DNA from: Promethearchaeota archaeon
GTDB taxonomy: Archaea; Asgardarchaeota; Lokiarchaeia; Sigyniarchaeales; SOKP01
NCBI GenBank assembly: GCA_019058445.1
Contig: JAHPZA010000003.1
Location: forward strand, 607,811 to 671,810
DNA: 64,000 bases
Direction: 5' to 3'
In this document: one piece after another, positions 45,177-54,728 of the stretch
How positions within the stretch are numbered: the first letter of the stretch is position 1
Layout of the letters: every line of letters starts with the position of its first letter
The notes under the pieces: model-generated
What the model saw: only the letters and a program-made list of their open reading frames with translations
What the model was told of the DNA's origin: nothing
Database searches by the model: none
Position numbers and translations under genes: made by a program

Positions 45177-46076
45177 TTATGAATTAATATTTCTAGGTTT
45201 AGAGCGCCATGCCAACATGATTATAATTGAAATCATGAAAAGAAATATTGAAAAAGCAAGCAATCCTATCGAGAGCATGGATATTGAAAGAATTCCGTTG
45301 TTCATGATAGGGGGAAAATCGCATAAACCCGATAATTGACGCAAAACAAAAAGTACAGAAAATGCCACTAAAATAAGGCCGTTTATAATGAGGTATGCTT
45401 GCTCCTTATTTTCTTTAATTCCGCGGATGTCACCAGGAGATTTATCCCATTTTACAAAAGATACTAGGGCCTCTCGCACATTAGAGCCTTCAGGTACAAC
45501 ATCGCAGAATAAATGCAGCGCCGCTCCGACAGTCAAACCGAATAAAAGCATACATACTGGCAGTAGAATTGTACTCGTGAAAAAAATACAAACGATAGCA
45601 ACAGTACTGGGGATAATAGCCGAATGCGTCCATTTATTTCTATGATTTTCTATCCCGAGCATTAAATCTGAATCTGGCAGTATAGATCCGATATAGGAAA
45701 ATAGAAACCCAGTCATTATCACAGCCTCATCAAAATTATCTAACCTATTTAAAGCCCTCATTGAATGAAAATAAATCAAAGAAACAAGCGCTATAAGCAA
45801 AAATACTACGGAAACTTCTCTTGTTGCCAAATAAGACTTTCGCATCTTTTTTTTTTGTTTTTTCGAAATATTATTTTTTCCTTTTAAAGCCTTATATTCC
45901 CGTTCCTTTCTAGACGAGCGCGTCTGAAAAGTTATCGAAATAAAAGTTGCAACAGATGCAATAATAATCGCCCTGAAATCTCCTACGGGATAAAAGATTG
46001 ATGTTACCATTAACATTGCCACAATAAACGCACTCGCACTCCAAATATAATGGGCGTAACCTTTCATAAAATACAA
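45177..46076 (-). CDS. YdjM-like membrane-bound metal-dependent hydrolase
   Basis: A 299-residue protein with several membrane helices and the YdjM/DUF457 metal motifs ILPDSDLMLG, then HRNKWTHSAI and LHLFCDV. These His and Asp residues bind a metal within the membrane-embedded active site. The function of this family is poorly known. A Lys-rich loop (RSSRKEREYKALKGKNNISKKQKKK) faces the cytoplasm. Convergent with the penicillin-acylase-like gene. Confidence 0.75.
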   Translation of the reverse strand: MYFMKGYAHYIWSASAFIVAMLMVTSIFYPVGDFRAIIIASVATFISITFQTRSSRKEREYKALKGKNNISKKQKKKMRKSYLATREVSVVFLLIALVSLIYFHSMRALNRLDNFDEAVIMTGFLFSYIGSILPDSDLMLGIENHRNKWTHSAIIPSTVAIVCIFFTSTILLPVCMLLFGLTVGAALHLFCDVVPEGSNVREALVSFVKWDKSPGDIRGIKENKEQAYLIINGLILVAFSVLFVLRQLSGLCDFPPIMNNGILSISMLSIGLLAFSIFLFMISIIIMLAWRSKPRNINS

Positions 46077-46143
46077 ATCCGTAAATAAGCATAAAAACCT
46101 AGTGGAAATCTATTGTTAATCCATTATTAGGAGGTAATTTATT

Positions 46144-46236
46144 ATGAAAGTAAAAGTGAACTTTCTTATGTGTAAGAAGGTTATTAAACTTAATTTGATG
46201 TTGATTATTAATTCAATACGAAATAATGTGAGATAA
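46144..46236 (+). CDS. Putative 30-residue leader peptide
   Basis: A short ORF: ATG at 46144, 8 bp after the strong Shine-Dalgarno AGGAGGT (46129-46135), to a TAA at 46234-46236. The TAA is directly followed by the TTG start of the transporter gene in the same frame. This may be a leader peptide for translational coupling or, less likely, a misplaced start of the transporter with a stop mutation. Sequence is MKVKVNFLMCKKVIKLNLML, then IINSIRNNVR. Confidence 0.45.
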   Translation: MKVKVNFLMCKKVIKLNLMLIINSIRNNVR

Positions 46237-47619
46237 TTGTCGGTTAAATCAGATGGTATAGTTGAAGTCGAAACATCAACTTCAATGAAGAATGTACTTT
46301 TATGGGCTATGTTCGACTTAGCTAACACGATATATTCTATGGTAATAATTAGCTTAATTATTTTTCGGTATATAGCAGTTATTGGTCAAAAAGAGCATGG
46401 ATTAACTTATGGGCAGGCTAGTCTTATTTTTGGACTTGCTCAAGGCATCATGCAAGCTGGATTAACTCTTTTAGTTCCTATTATAGGTGCCTTTAGTGAT
46501 AATGCAGGAAAACGGAAACCCTTCGTAATCAGCTTGGGAGGTTTAACTCTTTTATTTGCTTCATTGCTAGGTTTTTTTCATGATATTACTGTTGTGTTGA
46601 TATTTTATATCCTTTCGAACATTGCCTATCAGTGTAGTTTGATTTTTTACGATGCTATGATTCCATTTATCGCAAGTAAAGAGGATATTGGTAAGGTTTC
46701 TGGATTTGGGGTCGCGTGGGGATATTTAGGAACAATTATTTCTTTAATTGTTTTATTGCCATTGATGTTCATGTGGGGTGATGTGGTAAGTGATCCTAAT
46801 CAAGGAACTGTTTCTTATGGATATACCGGGTATTGGATAACGTTTGTTTTGCCAATGATTCTATTTTTAGTTTTAGGAATTCCATTCATATTTGTTCGTG
46901 AAAAACAAAGAACAGAAAAAGTTCCCCCACTACGTAAGGTAATTGCGGACTCCATTAAACAATTAAGAAGCACATTTAAGGATATTAGAGCGCACAGACC
47001 GATGTTTATCTATCTTGTTGCCTATTTTTTAATATCCAACATCGCAAACACGTTAATTATTTACATGATGCCTCTGATTACGGATGGACTTATTATTGGC
47101 AGTCGAGGAAAAGCTTCCGATACCTTCGGCGTTATCTTTATCATAATCGCGACTGTTTCAGCTGTTTTATTTACGTATTTCGTAGGGCTCTTCGGAGAAA
47201 AATTCGGTCCAAAAAAGGGCTTTTATTTCGTGGGTGCGTTATGGGGTATTACGTTGGGAATGGGAGTTATCTTAATCTTTAGTTTACCTTACATCGATAT
47301 TGGTTTCAACCTTCCATTTATCATGAGTATCATAATGGGCTTAATAGCGGGACCCGCGTTAGGAGGAACGTGGACGGTTAATCGTATCATGGTAACCAGA
47401 CTTTCCCCTAAAGAAAAATTCGGAGAATATTTCGGGTTTTCAGACATCAGTGGAAAAGTGTCGTCTTCCATCGGACCCATTATTTTTGGAGCTGTATTGC
47501 TCACGGCCGATGTGATCGGGAAATACGCCTGGGGATGGGCATTAATCGCGGTTGGAATTGTTATGCTAATTGGATTAATAGTTATTTCTTTTGTAGATGT
47601 CGAACAAGCTAAAAAATAA
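46237..47619 (+). CDS. MFS transporter, Atg22/UMF1-like
   Basis: A 460-residue polytopic protein with about twelve membrane helices. The N-terminal WAMFDLANTIYSMVI is the Atg22/UMF1 signature (DWANSAYSxxI), and the central loop has the usual charged helices. Such carriers export amino acids or similar solutes. TTG start at 46237 directly follows the TAA of a 30-codon in-frame ORF with a strong SD; ATG at 46285 is an alternative. Confidence 0.82.
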   Translation: MSVKSDGIVEVETSTSMKNVLLWAMFDLANTIYSMVIISLIIFRYIAVIGQKEHGLTYGQASLIFGLAQGIMQAGLTLLVPIIGAFSDNAGKRKPFVISLGGLTLLFASLLGFFHDITVVLIFYILSNIAYQCSLIFYDAMIPFIASKEDIGKVSGFGVAWGYLGTIISLIVLLPLMFMWGDVVSDPNQGTVSYGYTGYWITFVLPMILFLVLGIPFIFVREKQRTEKVPPLRKVIADSIKQLRSTFKDIRAHRPMFIYLVAYFLISNIANTLIIYMMPLITDGLIIGSRGKASDTFGVIFIIIATVSAVLFTYFVGLFGEKFGPKKGFYFVGALWGITLGMGVILIFSLPYIDIGFNLPFIMSIIMGLIAGPALGGTWTVNRIMVTRLSPKEKFGEYFGFSDISGKVSSSIGPIIFGAVLLTADVIGKYAWGWALIAVGIVMLIGLIVISFVDVEQAKK

Positions 47620-47816
47620 TAATTAATTCTATTTTTTTCTTTTATTTTTTCTGTTGATCAACAATAAAACATTACTAATTAACTCAATATAATGACTATT
47701 TTATCCTTTATTTCATAACAAAACTTTTTACTCCCCTTTAATTTAGCTCTATAGATATTTGGGTTCATTAATATTGGTGATAAAGAATTACAACTTTAGA
47801 AAGCAAAGATTCTCCT

Positions 47817-49295
47817 GTGAGATCAAGGGAAGAAATTAGAAAGAGTAATATCCCTTTTCAGAGAGAAAATATTCCCTTTGAATATTTATTTAATCCCCGT
47901 GCTGTAGTAGTTGTTGGTGCTAGTAAGGGAAAAGATTGGGGCGGGGCTCATTATTTAGAAACTTTTAAAGAATATAAATTTCCCGGACCTGTATATCCAG
48001 TTAATCCTAAGTATGAGGGAGAAGAAATACATGGATTTAAGGTGCGTGGATCAATTTCTTCCTTACCAGATGATCCATCAATCGATGTCGGAATAGTGGC
48101 CGTTCCAGCTAAATTCACACCGCAAATAATTGAGGAACTAGGTCAAAAGGGCGTCCTTTTTGCACATATATTTTCAAGTGGATTTTCAGAACTAGGAGAA
48201 GAAGGAAAACAACTTGAATTAAAACTATTAGAAAAGGCAGAAAAGAACTATATTCGTATTCTCGGTCCTAATTGTATGGGAATATCCAACCCTAAAACTC
48301 GTATTTATTTTGCGCATAAACTCCCTTTGGTAAGTGGTTCTGTAGCTTTTATAAGTCAATCAGGCGGAAACGCCTATAGACATTTATATGCGGCTAGAAT
48401 AAAGGATTATCATTTTTCAAAAATAATTTCTCTCGGAAACCAAATAGATCTTGATATTATTGATTTCCTAAGGTACCTTCAATCTGATCCAGAAACTAAA
48501 GTAATTTCTATATATATTGAAGATATAAAAAGAAATGGTAATGAATTTGTACAACTACTAAAAGAAACCACAAAAGATAAACCAGTTATAATATGGAAGG
48601 GTGGTAAATTAGAAGCTGGAAATAGCGCAGTAAAAAGCCATACAGGGGGATTGGCAGGCAATATTGATATATGGAAATCTATGACATACCAAACTGGTGC
48701 TATTCTTATAAATAATTTCGAAGAGCTAATTGAAATGATTCAAACTTGTTTATTTTATAAAATTCCTGAAAATCTTGATACAGCCATCATTACTGGAGGA
48801 GGAGGTCCAGCAGTAGAGTTAACTGATGAGTGTGAAGCATTTGGGCTTAAAGTACCAAGGTTAACAAAAAAAGCCCAGAAAATGATAAATGAATTTATCC
48901 CTCAGGTAAATTCAAATCTTTCCAATCCATTAGAATTTGGTGCTCACGGAACTTATGAAAATATCGTCAAGGTTATGAAAATTCTTGATAAAGAACCCCA
49001 AATCTCCACTATACTGATGACAAACAATCTTGAATGGTATACTTCAGGAAATCTAAAAATCGAAGAGGCATCAAAGAGTTTTGCTGAAACATTATCACCA
49101 GACTCGAATAAAAATATTGTTAACATCTATAATCCAATTTGGGTAAGGAAAGAAACATTAGATATCGTAAATGAATTAATTTCAAAAATGAGAGATAATG
49201 GAATAATTGTTTACGATTCGGCTCAAGCAGCTGCTAAAAGCATTTATCGCTTATGGAGCTATGGAAATTATCTTAAAAATCAGGGATTAATTTAG
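47817..49295 (+). CDS. ADP-forming acyl-CoA synthetase alpha-subunit-like protein
   Basis: A 492-residue protein. The CoA-binding domain has VVVVGASKGKDWGG (phosphate loop), the ligase domain carries ISQSGGNAYRHL and the catalytic phospho-His is His275 in SHTGGLAG. The C-terminal domain is like the third domain of the acetate-CoA ligase (ADP-forming) alpha subunit. It makes ATP from acyl-CoA by substrate-level phosphorylation in many archaea. The beta subunit that holds the nucleotide-binding ATP-grasp is not adjacent. Starts at GTG. Confidence 0.82.
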   Translation: MRSREEIRKSNIPFQRENIPFEYLFNPRAVVVVGASKGKDWGGAHYLETFKEYKFPGPVYPVNPKYEGEEIHGFKVRGSISSLPDDPSIDVGIVAVPAKFTPQIIEELGQKGVLFAHIFSSGFSELGEEGKQLELKLLEKAEKNYIRILGPNCMGISNPKTRIYFAHKLPLVSGSVAFISQSGGNAYRHLYAARIKDYHFSKIISLGNQIDLDIIDFLRYLQSDPETKVISIYIEDIKRNGNEFVQLLKETTKDKPVIIWKGGKLEAGNSAVKSHTGGLAGNIDIWKSMTYQTGAILINNFEELIEMIQTCLFYKIPENLDTAIITGGGGPAVELTDECEAFGLKVPRLTKKAQKMINEFIPQVNSNLSNPLEFGAHGTYENIVKVMKILDKEPQISTILMTNNLEWYTSGNLKIEEASKSFAETLSPDSNKNIVNIYNPIWVRKETLDIVNELISKMRDNGIIVYDSAQAAAKSIYRLWSYGNYLKNQGLI

Positions 49296-49310
49296 GCTAG
49301 AATAACTTAA

Positions 49311-49763
49311 TTATTTATTTTTAGAAATTAAACCATTCTCATAAGATAATTCTAAGCCAACGTTTAGCAGATCTTTTCTATGACCAAAAATCACGTTTTC
49401 TAATGTTCTTTCATTAACTTCTAAGATTTCCGCTAACTTGGCGGCACTAATTGAATTTATAGTTTCAAATAGTTCAGGTAATTGATTTATGATTTCTTTC
49501 TCTAATTGTTCTAATTCTTTTTTAATTGATAAACCCTTTGTTTCCGCTTGTACTTGTCTCCGTATTCCTGCTAAATCTATCCCCCACATTTTCATGATTC
49601 TCTCAGAATTTTGATTAATCCATTCCCTTATCATCTGATTTATCACTGATGAGAAAGAGCTAGCAATGACACCCTCTAAAGCTTCGATTACTTTAAAATC
49701 GATATCCTCTAAATTAACAGTTATTCGTTTTTTTTCAGTTTTTGAGTTTGTTTCGGGTGTCAT
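49311..49763 (-). CDS. Ribbon-helix-helix transcriptional regulator
   Basis: A 150-residue protein. The N-terminal segment KRITVNLEDIDFKVIEALEGVI, then SSVINQMIREWI, reads as a ribbon-helix-helix domain. A coiled stretch follows with RIMKMWGIDLAG (like the WGI segment of the RHH protein at 42034), then a helical C-terminal domain (KKELEQLEKEIINQL). A palindrome with 8-bp arms, TGATGCAT-T-ATGCATCA, lies in the divergent intergenic region (49861-49877), a natural operator. It probably regulates itself and the gene at 49949. Confidence 0.78.
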   Translation of the reverse strand: MTPETNSKTEKKRITVNLEDIDFKVIEALEGVIASSFSSVINQMIREWINQNSERIMKMWGIDLAGIRRQVQAETKGLSIKKELEQLEKEIINQLPELFETINSISAAKLAEILEVNERTLENVIFGHRKDLLNVGLELSYENGLISKNK

Positions 49764-49860
49764 TGTAGAAAAAAATGTGTTTTATCTGTAAATGAGTATT
49801 CTAATCCTATTAAAACCTAAAAAACACAGGTATTTAAATCTTCCGAAATTTGCATCTTAG

Positions 49861-49877
49861 TGATGCATTATGCATCA
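49861..49877. promoter_or_regulatory. Operator palindrome TGATGCAT-T-ATGCATCA
   Basis: Perfect 8-bp inverted repeat with a 1-nt centre between two divergent genes; a third TGCATC half-site lies just upstream at 49851-49856. It is likely the operator bound by the ribbon-helix-helix protein at 49311. Confidence 0.6.
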
Positions 49878-49957
49878 AGTTTAAATATGAGAATGATATT
49901 AAGTTACATATCTAAATATTATTCCCATAATATACTTCGAAAGGTGATGTGTGTAAA

Positions 49958-50605
49958 ATGTTAGAATTAGTTAATATCAAAAAGAAAAGGATAAATACAA
50001 AAGATCAGATCACCATCGATTTTCTTAAAGATGGACAAGAATTTTTAGAAGAGTTCGATATTGACTATGAAATCATTATGGATTGTGTGTCAATAATCTA
50101 TCGATTTCTTAAGAGGAACGACAAAATCCCGCACAATTTATATAAATTTTTTATTGCAGCATATTATATTGTATCTCGGCACCCACAAGCATTTCCTGCT
50201 CATGAATCGAAAAAAAAGTTTTGTAAGAAGTTTGGAATTCAACCGGGATCCTTAGATTATTCAGTAGAAAAACTGACATATGAATTAGATTTTAAAAAAA
50301 TCCTTGATGAAAAGAATTATCCCTATTTTATAGACTTAAAAGCTGATATAGGCTTTAAACTGGCTAAAAATATAATTAAGCAAGAAGTTGATAAGGCAAT
50401 GATGAATTTCTTAATAAACCACCAACCAATAAACTCTCAAATTCTCAGTGAAGAATTAATAACAACATTAGTCTTTGAAATGAATGTATTTCGTGAAGAA
50501 TTATTCGCCCAATTTTATGAAATAGTCCTCGAATTAGTTGAGAATTATCTCAGAGAATACTATGAATATATAGAATTACAGCAAAATTTCTTTATCAAAT
50601 TTTAA
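49958..50605 (+). CDS. Cyclin-fold-like protein, unknown function
   Basis: About 215 residues from ATG 49958 (AAGGTGAT at 49941-49948 precedes); GTG at 49949 is an alternative. A segment FFIAAYYIVSRHPQAFPA...KKFCKKFGIQPGSLDYSVEKL resembles one cyclin repeat of TFIIB, where a central A-[AY]-x-[YI]-[IV] helix precedes a helix-turn-helix. The rest is helical. Only one repeat is visible and there is no zinc ribbon, so it is not a complete TFB. It lies divergent from an RHH regulator. Function is inferred weakly. Confidence 0.55.
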   Translation: MLELVNIKKKRINTKDQITIDFLKDGQEFLEEFDIDYEIIMDCVSIIYRFLKRNDKIPHNLYKFFIAAYYIVSRHPQAFPAHESKKKFCKKFGIQPGSLDYSVEKLTYELDFKKILDEKNYPYFIDLKADIGFKLAKNIIKQEVDKAMMNFLINHQPINSQILSEELITTLVFEMNVFREELFAQFYEIVLELVENYLREYYEYIELQQNFFIKF

Positions 50606-50614
50606 CATAAAAAA

Positions 50615-51274
50615 TTATCGTAATTGCGCATAAGGCAATGTAAATACCAGTTCTGCGTGCTCTTTCGGTGCGATTTGTCGGAGTTGGGTAAAAAAATCTC
50701 TGCTAAAATCAACAGGTGGTTCGTAACCTTTTGTATACCCATCCAGTATAAAATCCATCCCTCTCCATAAATCAATCACCTCATTAGGGCTTCCGCCAAT
50801 TGGTCGCCAACTAGCGATAATAGGAAACACTTTGGCCGCTTCTTCCAAGCCAGTTCGAAATTCAGACATCTTATCAGGCGCTACTTCGAGTGTTGCCAAC
50901 AGATAAACCTTGAGGGGCTTTCGTTGACTTCTTTTTATTGCCTTATGTAAAACTTTTGGTTGTACTGGTCCAAGTGGCTCTAATAGCCGAGATTTTCGTT
51001 CAGGGGCAAATTCCTCCAAACGAGCAGAATATTCTCCCCATGCAGAATCTTGACTAGCTTTCATACGGAAAGACTTCAATGCCTCCATATCATCAAACTC
51101 CATAATTTGAGTTACTTGAGAGAACCATTCGGTGTTACTATACCAACTAGCTATTAGACGTGAACCAAGGCGTTCACAAATAGGAACCAATTGTTTCTGA
51201 GCGAAATTAATAAATTCTTCAAGAGTTACTGGACTGGCTGGTATGAGATTAAATTTCTCCTCTAAATAAATCAT
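50615..51274 (-). CDS. NIPSNAP-like dimeric alpha/beta barrel protein
   Basis: A 219-residue protein. Two similar ferredoxin-like halves: LEEFINFAQKQLVPICERLGSRLIASWY... and KVYLLATLEVAPDKMSEFRTGLEEAAKVFP. The motif of strand, helix, G-x-R-L-[IV]-A-x-W fits the NIPSNAP/Dabb superfamily. The biochemical role is unknown. G+C appears higher and codon use different from its neighbours (for example GCC, TCG, GAG codons), a hint of transfer. Convergent with the cyclin-like gene. Confidence 0.65.
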   Translation of the reverse strand: MIYLEEKFNLIPASPVTLEEFINFAQKQLVPICERLGSRLIASWYSNTEWFSQVTQIMEFDDMEALKSFRMKASQDSAWGEYSARLEEFAPERKSRLLEPLGPVQPKVLHKAIKRSQRKPLKVYLLATLEVAPDKMSEFRTGLEEAAKVFPIIASWRPIGGSPNEVIDLWRGMDFILDGYTKGYEPPVDFSRDFFTQLRQIAPKEHAELVFTLPYAQLR

Positions 51275-51478
51275 ACGTTCTACCCTCTATTCTATTACTT
51301 TTATCTTGATTTAGATTTTAATTTTTTATTAAAAAGCAATATGAATAAAAAAAGATTAACTTAATTGAAATTTAGCTTTTTATCCTACAATAGGAATAAT
51401 TCTTCAATTAATTTTGTGACTTGAAATAATCCATAAGTCATTAATTTATTTTAAAACTATAGTTATCTTCTAATTAAT

Positions 51479-54382
51479 TTAATCAGATTTAGGGAGTAAG
51501 ATGACAATATTGTTACCTTTGGTATAATCTCCTTTTACCTTATCTTCAATCCAAATTTGTCCACCATAACTATTTAGAATTCGGTCTGCAAGTATAAAGC
51601 CTAATAAAACACCTTTTGTGTCTCTCTCATTTCTTTCAAAAAAGTTTCCCCTTTTTTCATCTGAATGCCTAATCCCATTATCCATAATTTCGATTTTTAA
51701 ATAGGTTATATCGTCATTATGCTCGTTAGAGATTTTAATCTCAAGTTCTACTACAGAATTCTCATTATATTTCACAGCATTAATCAAAATATTTTCAAAT
51801 AGATCTAGTAAGAGATCATTTGCTTTAATAATGAATTCATTACAGTTAGGGTCAATATTTACTTTAATTTTTTTATGGCTGAAATTATTTTGTATTTGCT
51901 CTATTGCTTTTTGTAAAATACTTAAAACATCTATTCTTTTTATATTAATCTTAGCGTCTTCAATAGCAGATAATTTTTGAACCTTGGAAACTAAATCTAC
52001 TCCCTCTATGCAATGCTCTATGACAGTTTGCAAAACTTTACCCATTTGATCCAACTTTTTGGGATTGTTATGATAATCTGATAAATGATTTAAAGATAAT
52101 TGGATATTTTTAAAAATTTTTGACATATCATTAGCAAAAAGCTCTTTGTAAAAATTTACTCGATCATAAGCATCATGAAATTTTGCCTCACTTAATTGTA
52201 ATGCCTCCATTGTGTGCTTTAATTTCAATTCAGCTTCTTTTCGTTCTGTAATATCGTTAGCAATTATCTGTATGAAAATATCACCGTTAACTTTGACAAG
52301 AGAAGCATATACATTTGTCCAAATGCTTAAGCCGTCTTTTTTTTTCATTTTTATATCAATAAAAGTTAATGTTTCTCCTTTTATTGTATTTTTAAGGGAT
52401 TCTCCTAACAGTAAAATATATTTTGGATGAAAAATGGATAATTTTTGATCAAATAGTCTTTTTTTTATGAGTTCTTCCCTTGTATGACCAAATAATTCTT
52501 CTACTGCAGGATTACAATCAATAATTACTCCATTGAAATCGATTAAAAAAATAGCCAATGGAGAGCTTTGAAAGAGATGCCTATATTTGTTTTCAGAAGA
52601 TATTAACTGTTTTTTTGCTTGAATACGTTCAGTAATATCCCTTAGGATACATTGTATTAAGTTTTGGCGACCAATTTGAATTTCACTGGTATTTACTTCG
52701 ACCGGAATAAAATAATCATGTGGGGTTCTAATCTTCATTTCAATTGGTGGTGAATTTGCCAATTCAATTTGCATTAAAATTTGATCTTTAAAATTTTGAC
52801 TATACTCCTCAATTTCAATTTGGCTTGAGTGAATCCCGATAATATCTTCAAGAGGTTGTTGTAGCAATTTTTCTGCTTGTTCATTAGCATCTACAATAAT
52901 TCCTGACTTTCTATCTATAATAAGAATCGCATCTCTTGCAGCTTTGAACAAAGCTTGATAGCGTAGCTCAGCAATTCGTAGAGCTTGAACTGTAGGTTTA
53001 AAAGTTTTTAGTTTCTCTAAAATAGTTTCATGAATTTCTTCCAATACTTTTAAAACTCGAGAAGTGTTGCTATAAAATTTTTTTATTTGAGTAAATTTCT
53101 CAAATACATAAATATTAAATTGATTGATAATTCCTGTTGGAATATCATCAGTATAAAAGATAACGAGAGATAAAGGAAGTCGCCCTCCTCTAATATTCTG
53201 ATCATACACATAATCAAAATATACAGCTGCTTTCATTTTAAGATGCGAAAGAGGTAATGTTAAAGAAGTTCTTTTGAACTTATCTCCTCCAAATATAAAT
53301 TGAGAGATTGAGAAACAGCGGATCGCAATTAATTCAGGATCATCAAAAAAATCCTGAGGATATAATTTTAAAGTATTAAGACCTAAATTATCATCCCAAA
53401 TTGAGAAGAGAACTCCTAAATTATTTTTTTGAGTTGGATTTATTTTATTTGATATTTTTTGAGAAAGCCAATAGAAAGCTTCTCCTATATTTTTACCTGT
53501 AAGACCACATGTAGGAAAGATTTTAAAAGATCTATCTCCAAGTCCATCTAAATTCATTATTTTGCTTAATGTTTTAATATTAGGTTCTTTTAAATCAGTT
53601 TTATTAAAAAGAATAAGAATAGGAACATTTTTCATTTCTGATTTACTAACAATCTTGTGGAAGATATTTCGAGCGTAATCAAATTTTTCAATATCAGCAA
53701 TATCTAAAACAAAGACAAGCCCATCCTGATTTTTTAAGTAAGGTTCCCATAAACTCCTTAATTTTATTTGTCCAGGCGTATCATATATATAAAGTGATAA
53801 ATTATTGATTAATATTCGTGAAATATCTATATGCCTTGTAGGAAGTGGATTTTTTTTTATAGTTTTTTTAAGACAATTTATAATTGTTGTCTTACCTGCC
53901 TGATAAAGTCCAAATATCAAGATTTTTGCGTCTTTGCGGTCAAGTACAACACTTTCTGTGGGAAATGTCTCGTAAAAAGAATAAAATAATTTCTTAATTT
54001 CTTCTAATTTTTTTTCATCTCCTTGAAAATCCTTATTATCTATATAAAATGCTTTATATGCCTCATTAATTTTCTTAAATTCTTTTTCAAATCCTTCTAA
54101 TAGTTCTTTTGATAAATCAAAATTTATATTAGTACTAATGTCAATAATGAGTGAAATGAGCAATAATTCTCTTTTACCACGTCCATATTCACTTGGAATT
54201 TCAAAAATCAGATTAGCACTCTTAAAACTTCCAAATATATGAATATAAAATCCCTCATCATAGATATCCATTAAAGAAGTAATTTGTTCTAGTTCATTTT
54301 CTATTACTATAGACTTTGGAGTTTTTAATAATATTTTTGGTCCGTAAAAAAGATCAAAATAACTTAAAGCTAGAATTCTCAA
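51479..54382 (-). CDS. Arf-like GTPase fused to two PAS domains and a degenerate histidine-kinase-like domain
   Basis: A 967-residue fusion. Residues 1-145 are longin/roadblock-like (LALSYFDLFYGPKILLK). Residues 150-312 are an Arf-like GTPase: G1 GLYQAGKT (158-165), G3 DTPGQ (201-205), G4 NKTD (260-263), G5 TCGLTG. Residues 320-460 form a second longin-like domain. Two PAS domains lie at about 472-590 and 597-713. The kinase-like part is 735-967: phospho-acceptor position is Asn751 (FANDMSKIF instead of FxHDMSN), N-box 860-874, G1-box DNGIRH (901-906) without the second Gly, and G2-like GVLLGF. Kinase activity is doubtful. It is divergent from the Rag-like GTPase at 54729. Confidence 0.8.
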   Translation of the reverse strand: MRILALSYFDLFYGPKILLKTPKSIVIENELEQITSLMDIYDEGFYIHIFGSFKSANLIFEIPSEYGRGKRELLLISLIIDISTNINFDLSKELLEGFEKEFKKINEAYKAFYIDNKDFQGDEKKLEEIKKLFYSFYETFPTESVVLDRKDAKILIFGLYQAGKTTIINCLKKTIKKNPLPTRHIDISRILINNLSLYIYDTPGQIKLRSLWEPYLKNQDGLVFVLDIADIEKFDYARNIFHKIVSKSEMKNVPILILFNKTDLKEPNIKTLSKIMNLDGLGDRSFKIFPTCGLTGKNIGEAFYWLSQKISNKINPTQKNNLGVLFSIWDDNLGLNTLKLYPQDFFDDPELIAIRCFSISQFIFGGDKFKRTSLTLPLSHLKMKAAVYFDYVYDQNIRGGRLPLSLVIFYTDDIPTGIINQFNIYVFEKFTQIKKFYSNTSRVLKVLEEIHETILEKLKTFKPTVQALRIAELRYQALFKAARDAILIIDRKSGIIVDANEQAEKLLQQPLEDIIGIHSSQIEIEEYSQNFKDQILMQIELANSPPIEMKIRTPHDYFIPVEVNTSEIQIGRQNLIQCILRDITERIQAKKQLISSENKYRHLFQSSPLAIFLIDFNGVIIDCNPAVEELFGHTREELIKKRLFDQKLSIFHPKYILLLGESLKNTIKGETLTFIDIKMKKKDGLSIWTNVYASLVKVNGDIFIQIIANDITERKEAELKLKHTMEALQLSEAKFHDAYDRVNFYKELFANDMSKIFKNIQLSLNHLSDYHNNPKKLDQMGKVLQTVIEHCIEGVDLVSKVQKLSAIEDAKINIKRIDVLSILQKAIEQIQNNFSHKKIKVNIDPNCNEFIIKANDLLLDLFENILINAVKYNENSVVELEIKISNEHNDDITYLKIEIMDNGIRHSDEKRGNFFERNERDTKGVLLGFILADRILNSYGGQIWIEDKVKGDYTKGNNIVILLPKSD

Positions 54383-54728
54383 TGATATACCCCTTGATAT
54401 TCCATTGTATTGTAAATAATATGGAATTTTATATTTTAAAAGTGTATTTATATAAGTTTCCTAAATGGTTTATGATTTTTAGAGCAATATAACACAAGTT
54501 TTTATTAATTTATTTTCAAACTTTGTGCTTTTGATATTTTGCAATAAAATTTTATCCGAATTTATAGTAGTCCTACTTAATTTAAATTTATGCCTTTTTT
54601 CACAGGAAAAATATGAATTTCAATCTAATAAGAAATCTTTGCTAAAACTCTCAAAAGAATAATTTACTTAAAAATAAAGATATAAATTGGATAATTTTTA
54701 CCATATTAAATAAAGATATTTTAGACAT
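54383..54728. other. 346-bp divergent regulatory region
   Basis: Between two divergent GTPase genes. AT-rich with several TATA-like runs (for example TTTATATTTTAAAAG at 54429), but no ORF or RNA gene is seen. Confidence 0.5.

Noticed and set aside
47817..49295. Complete ADP-forming acyl-CoA synthetase operon
   Set aside because: Only the alpha-like subunit is present; no ATP-grasp beta subunit is near.
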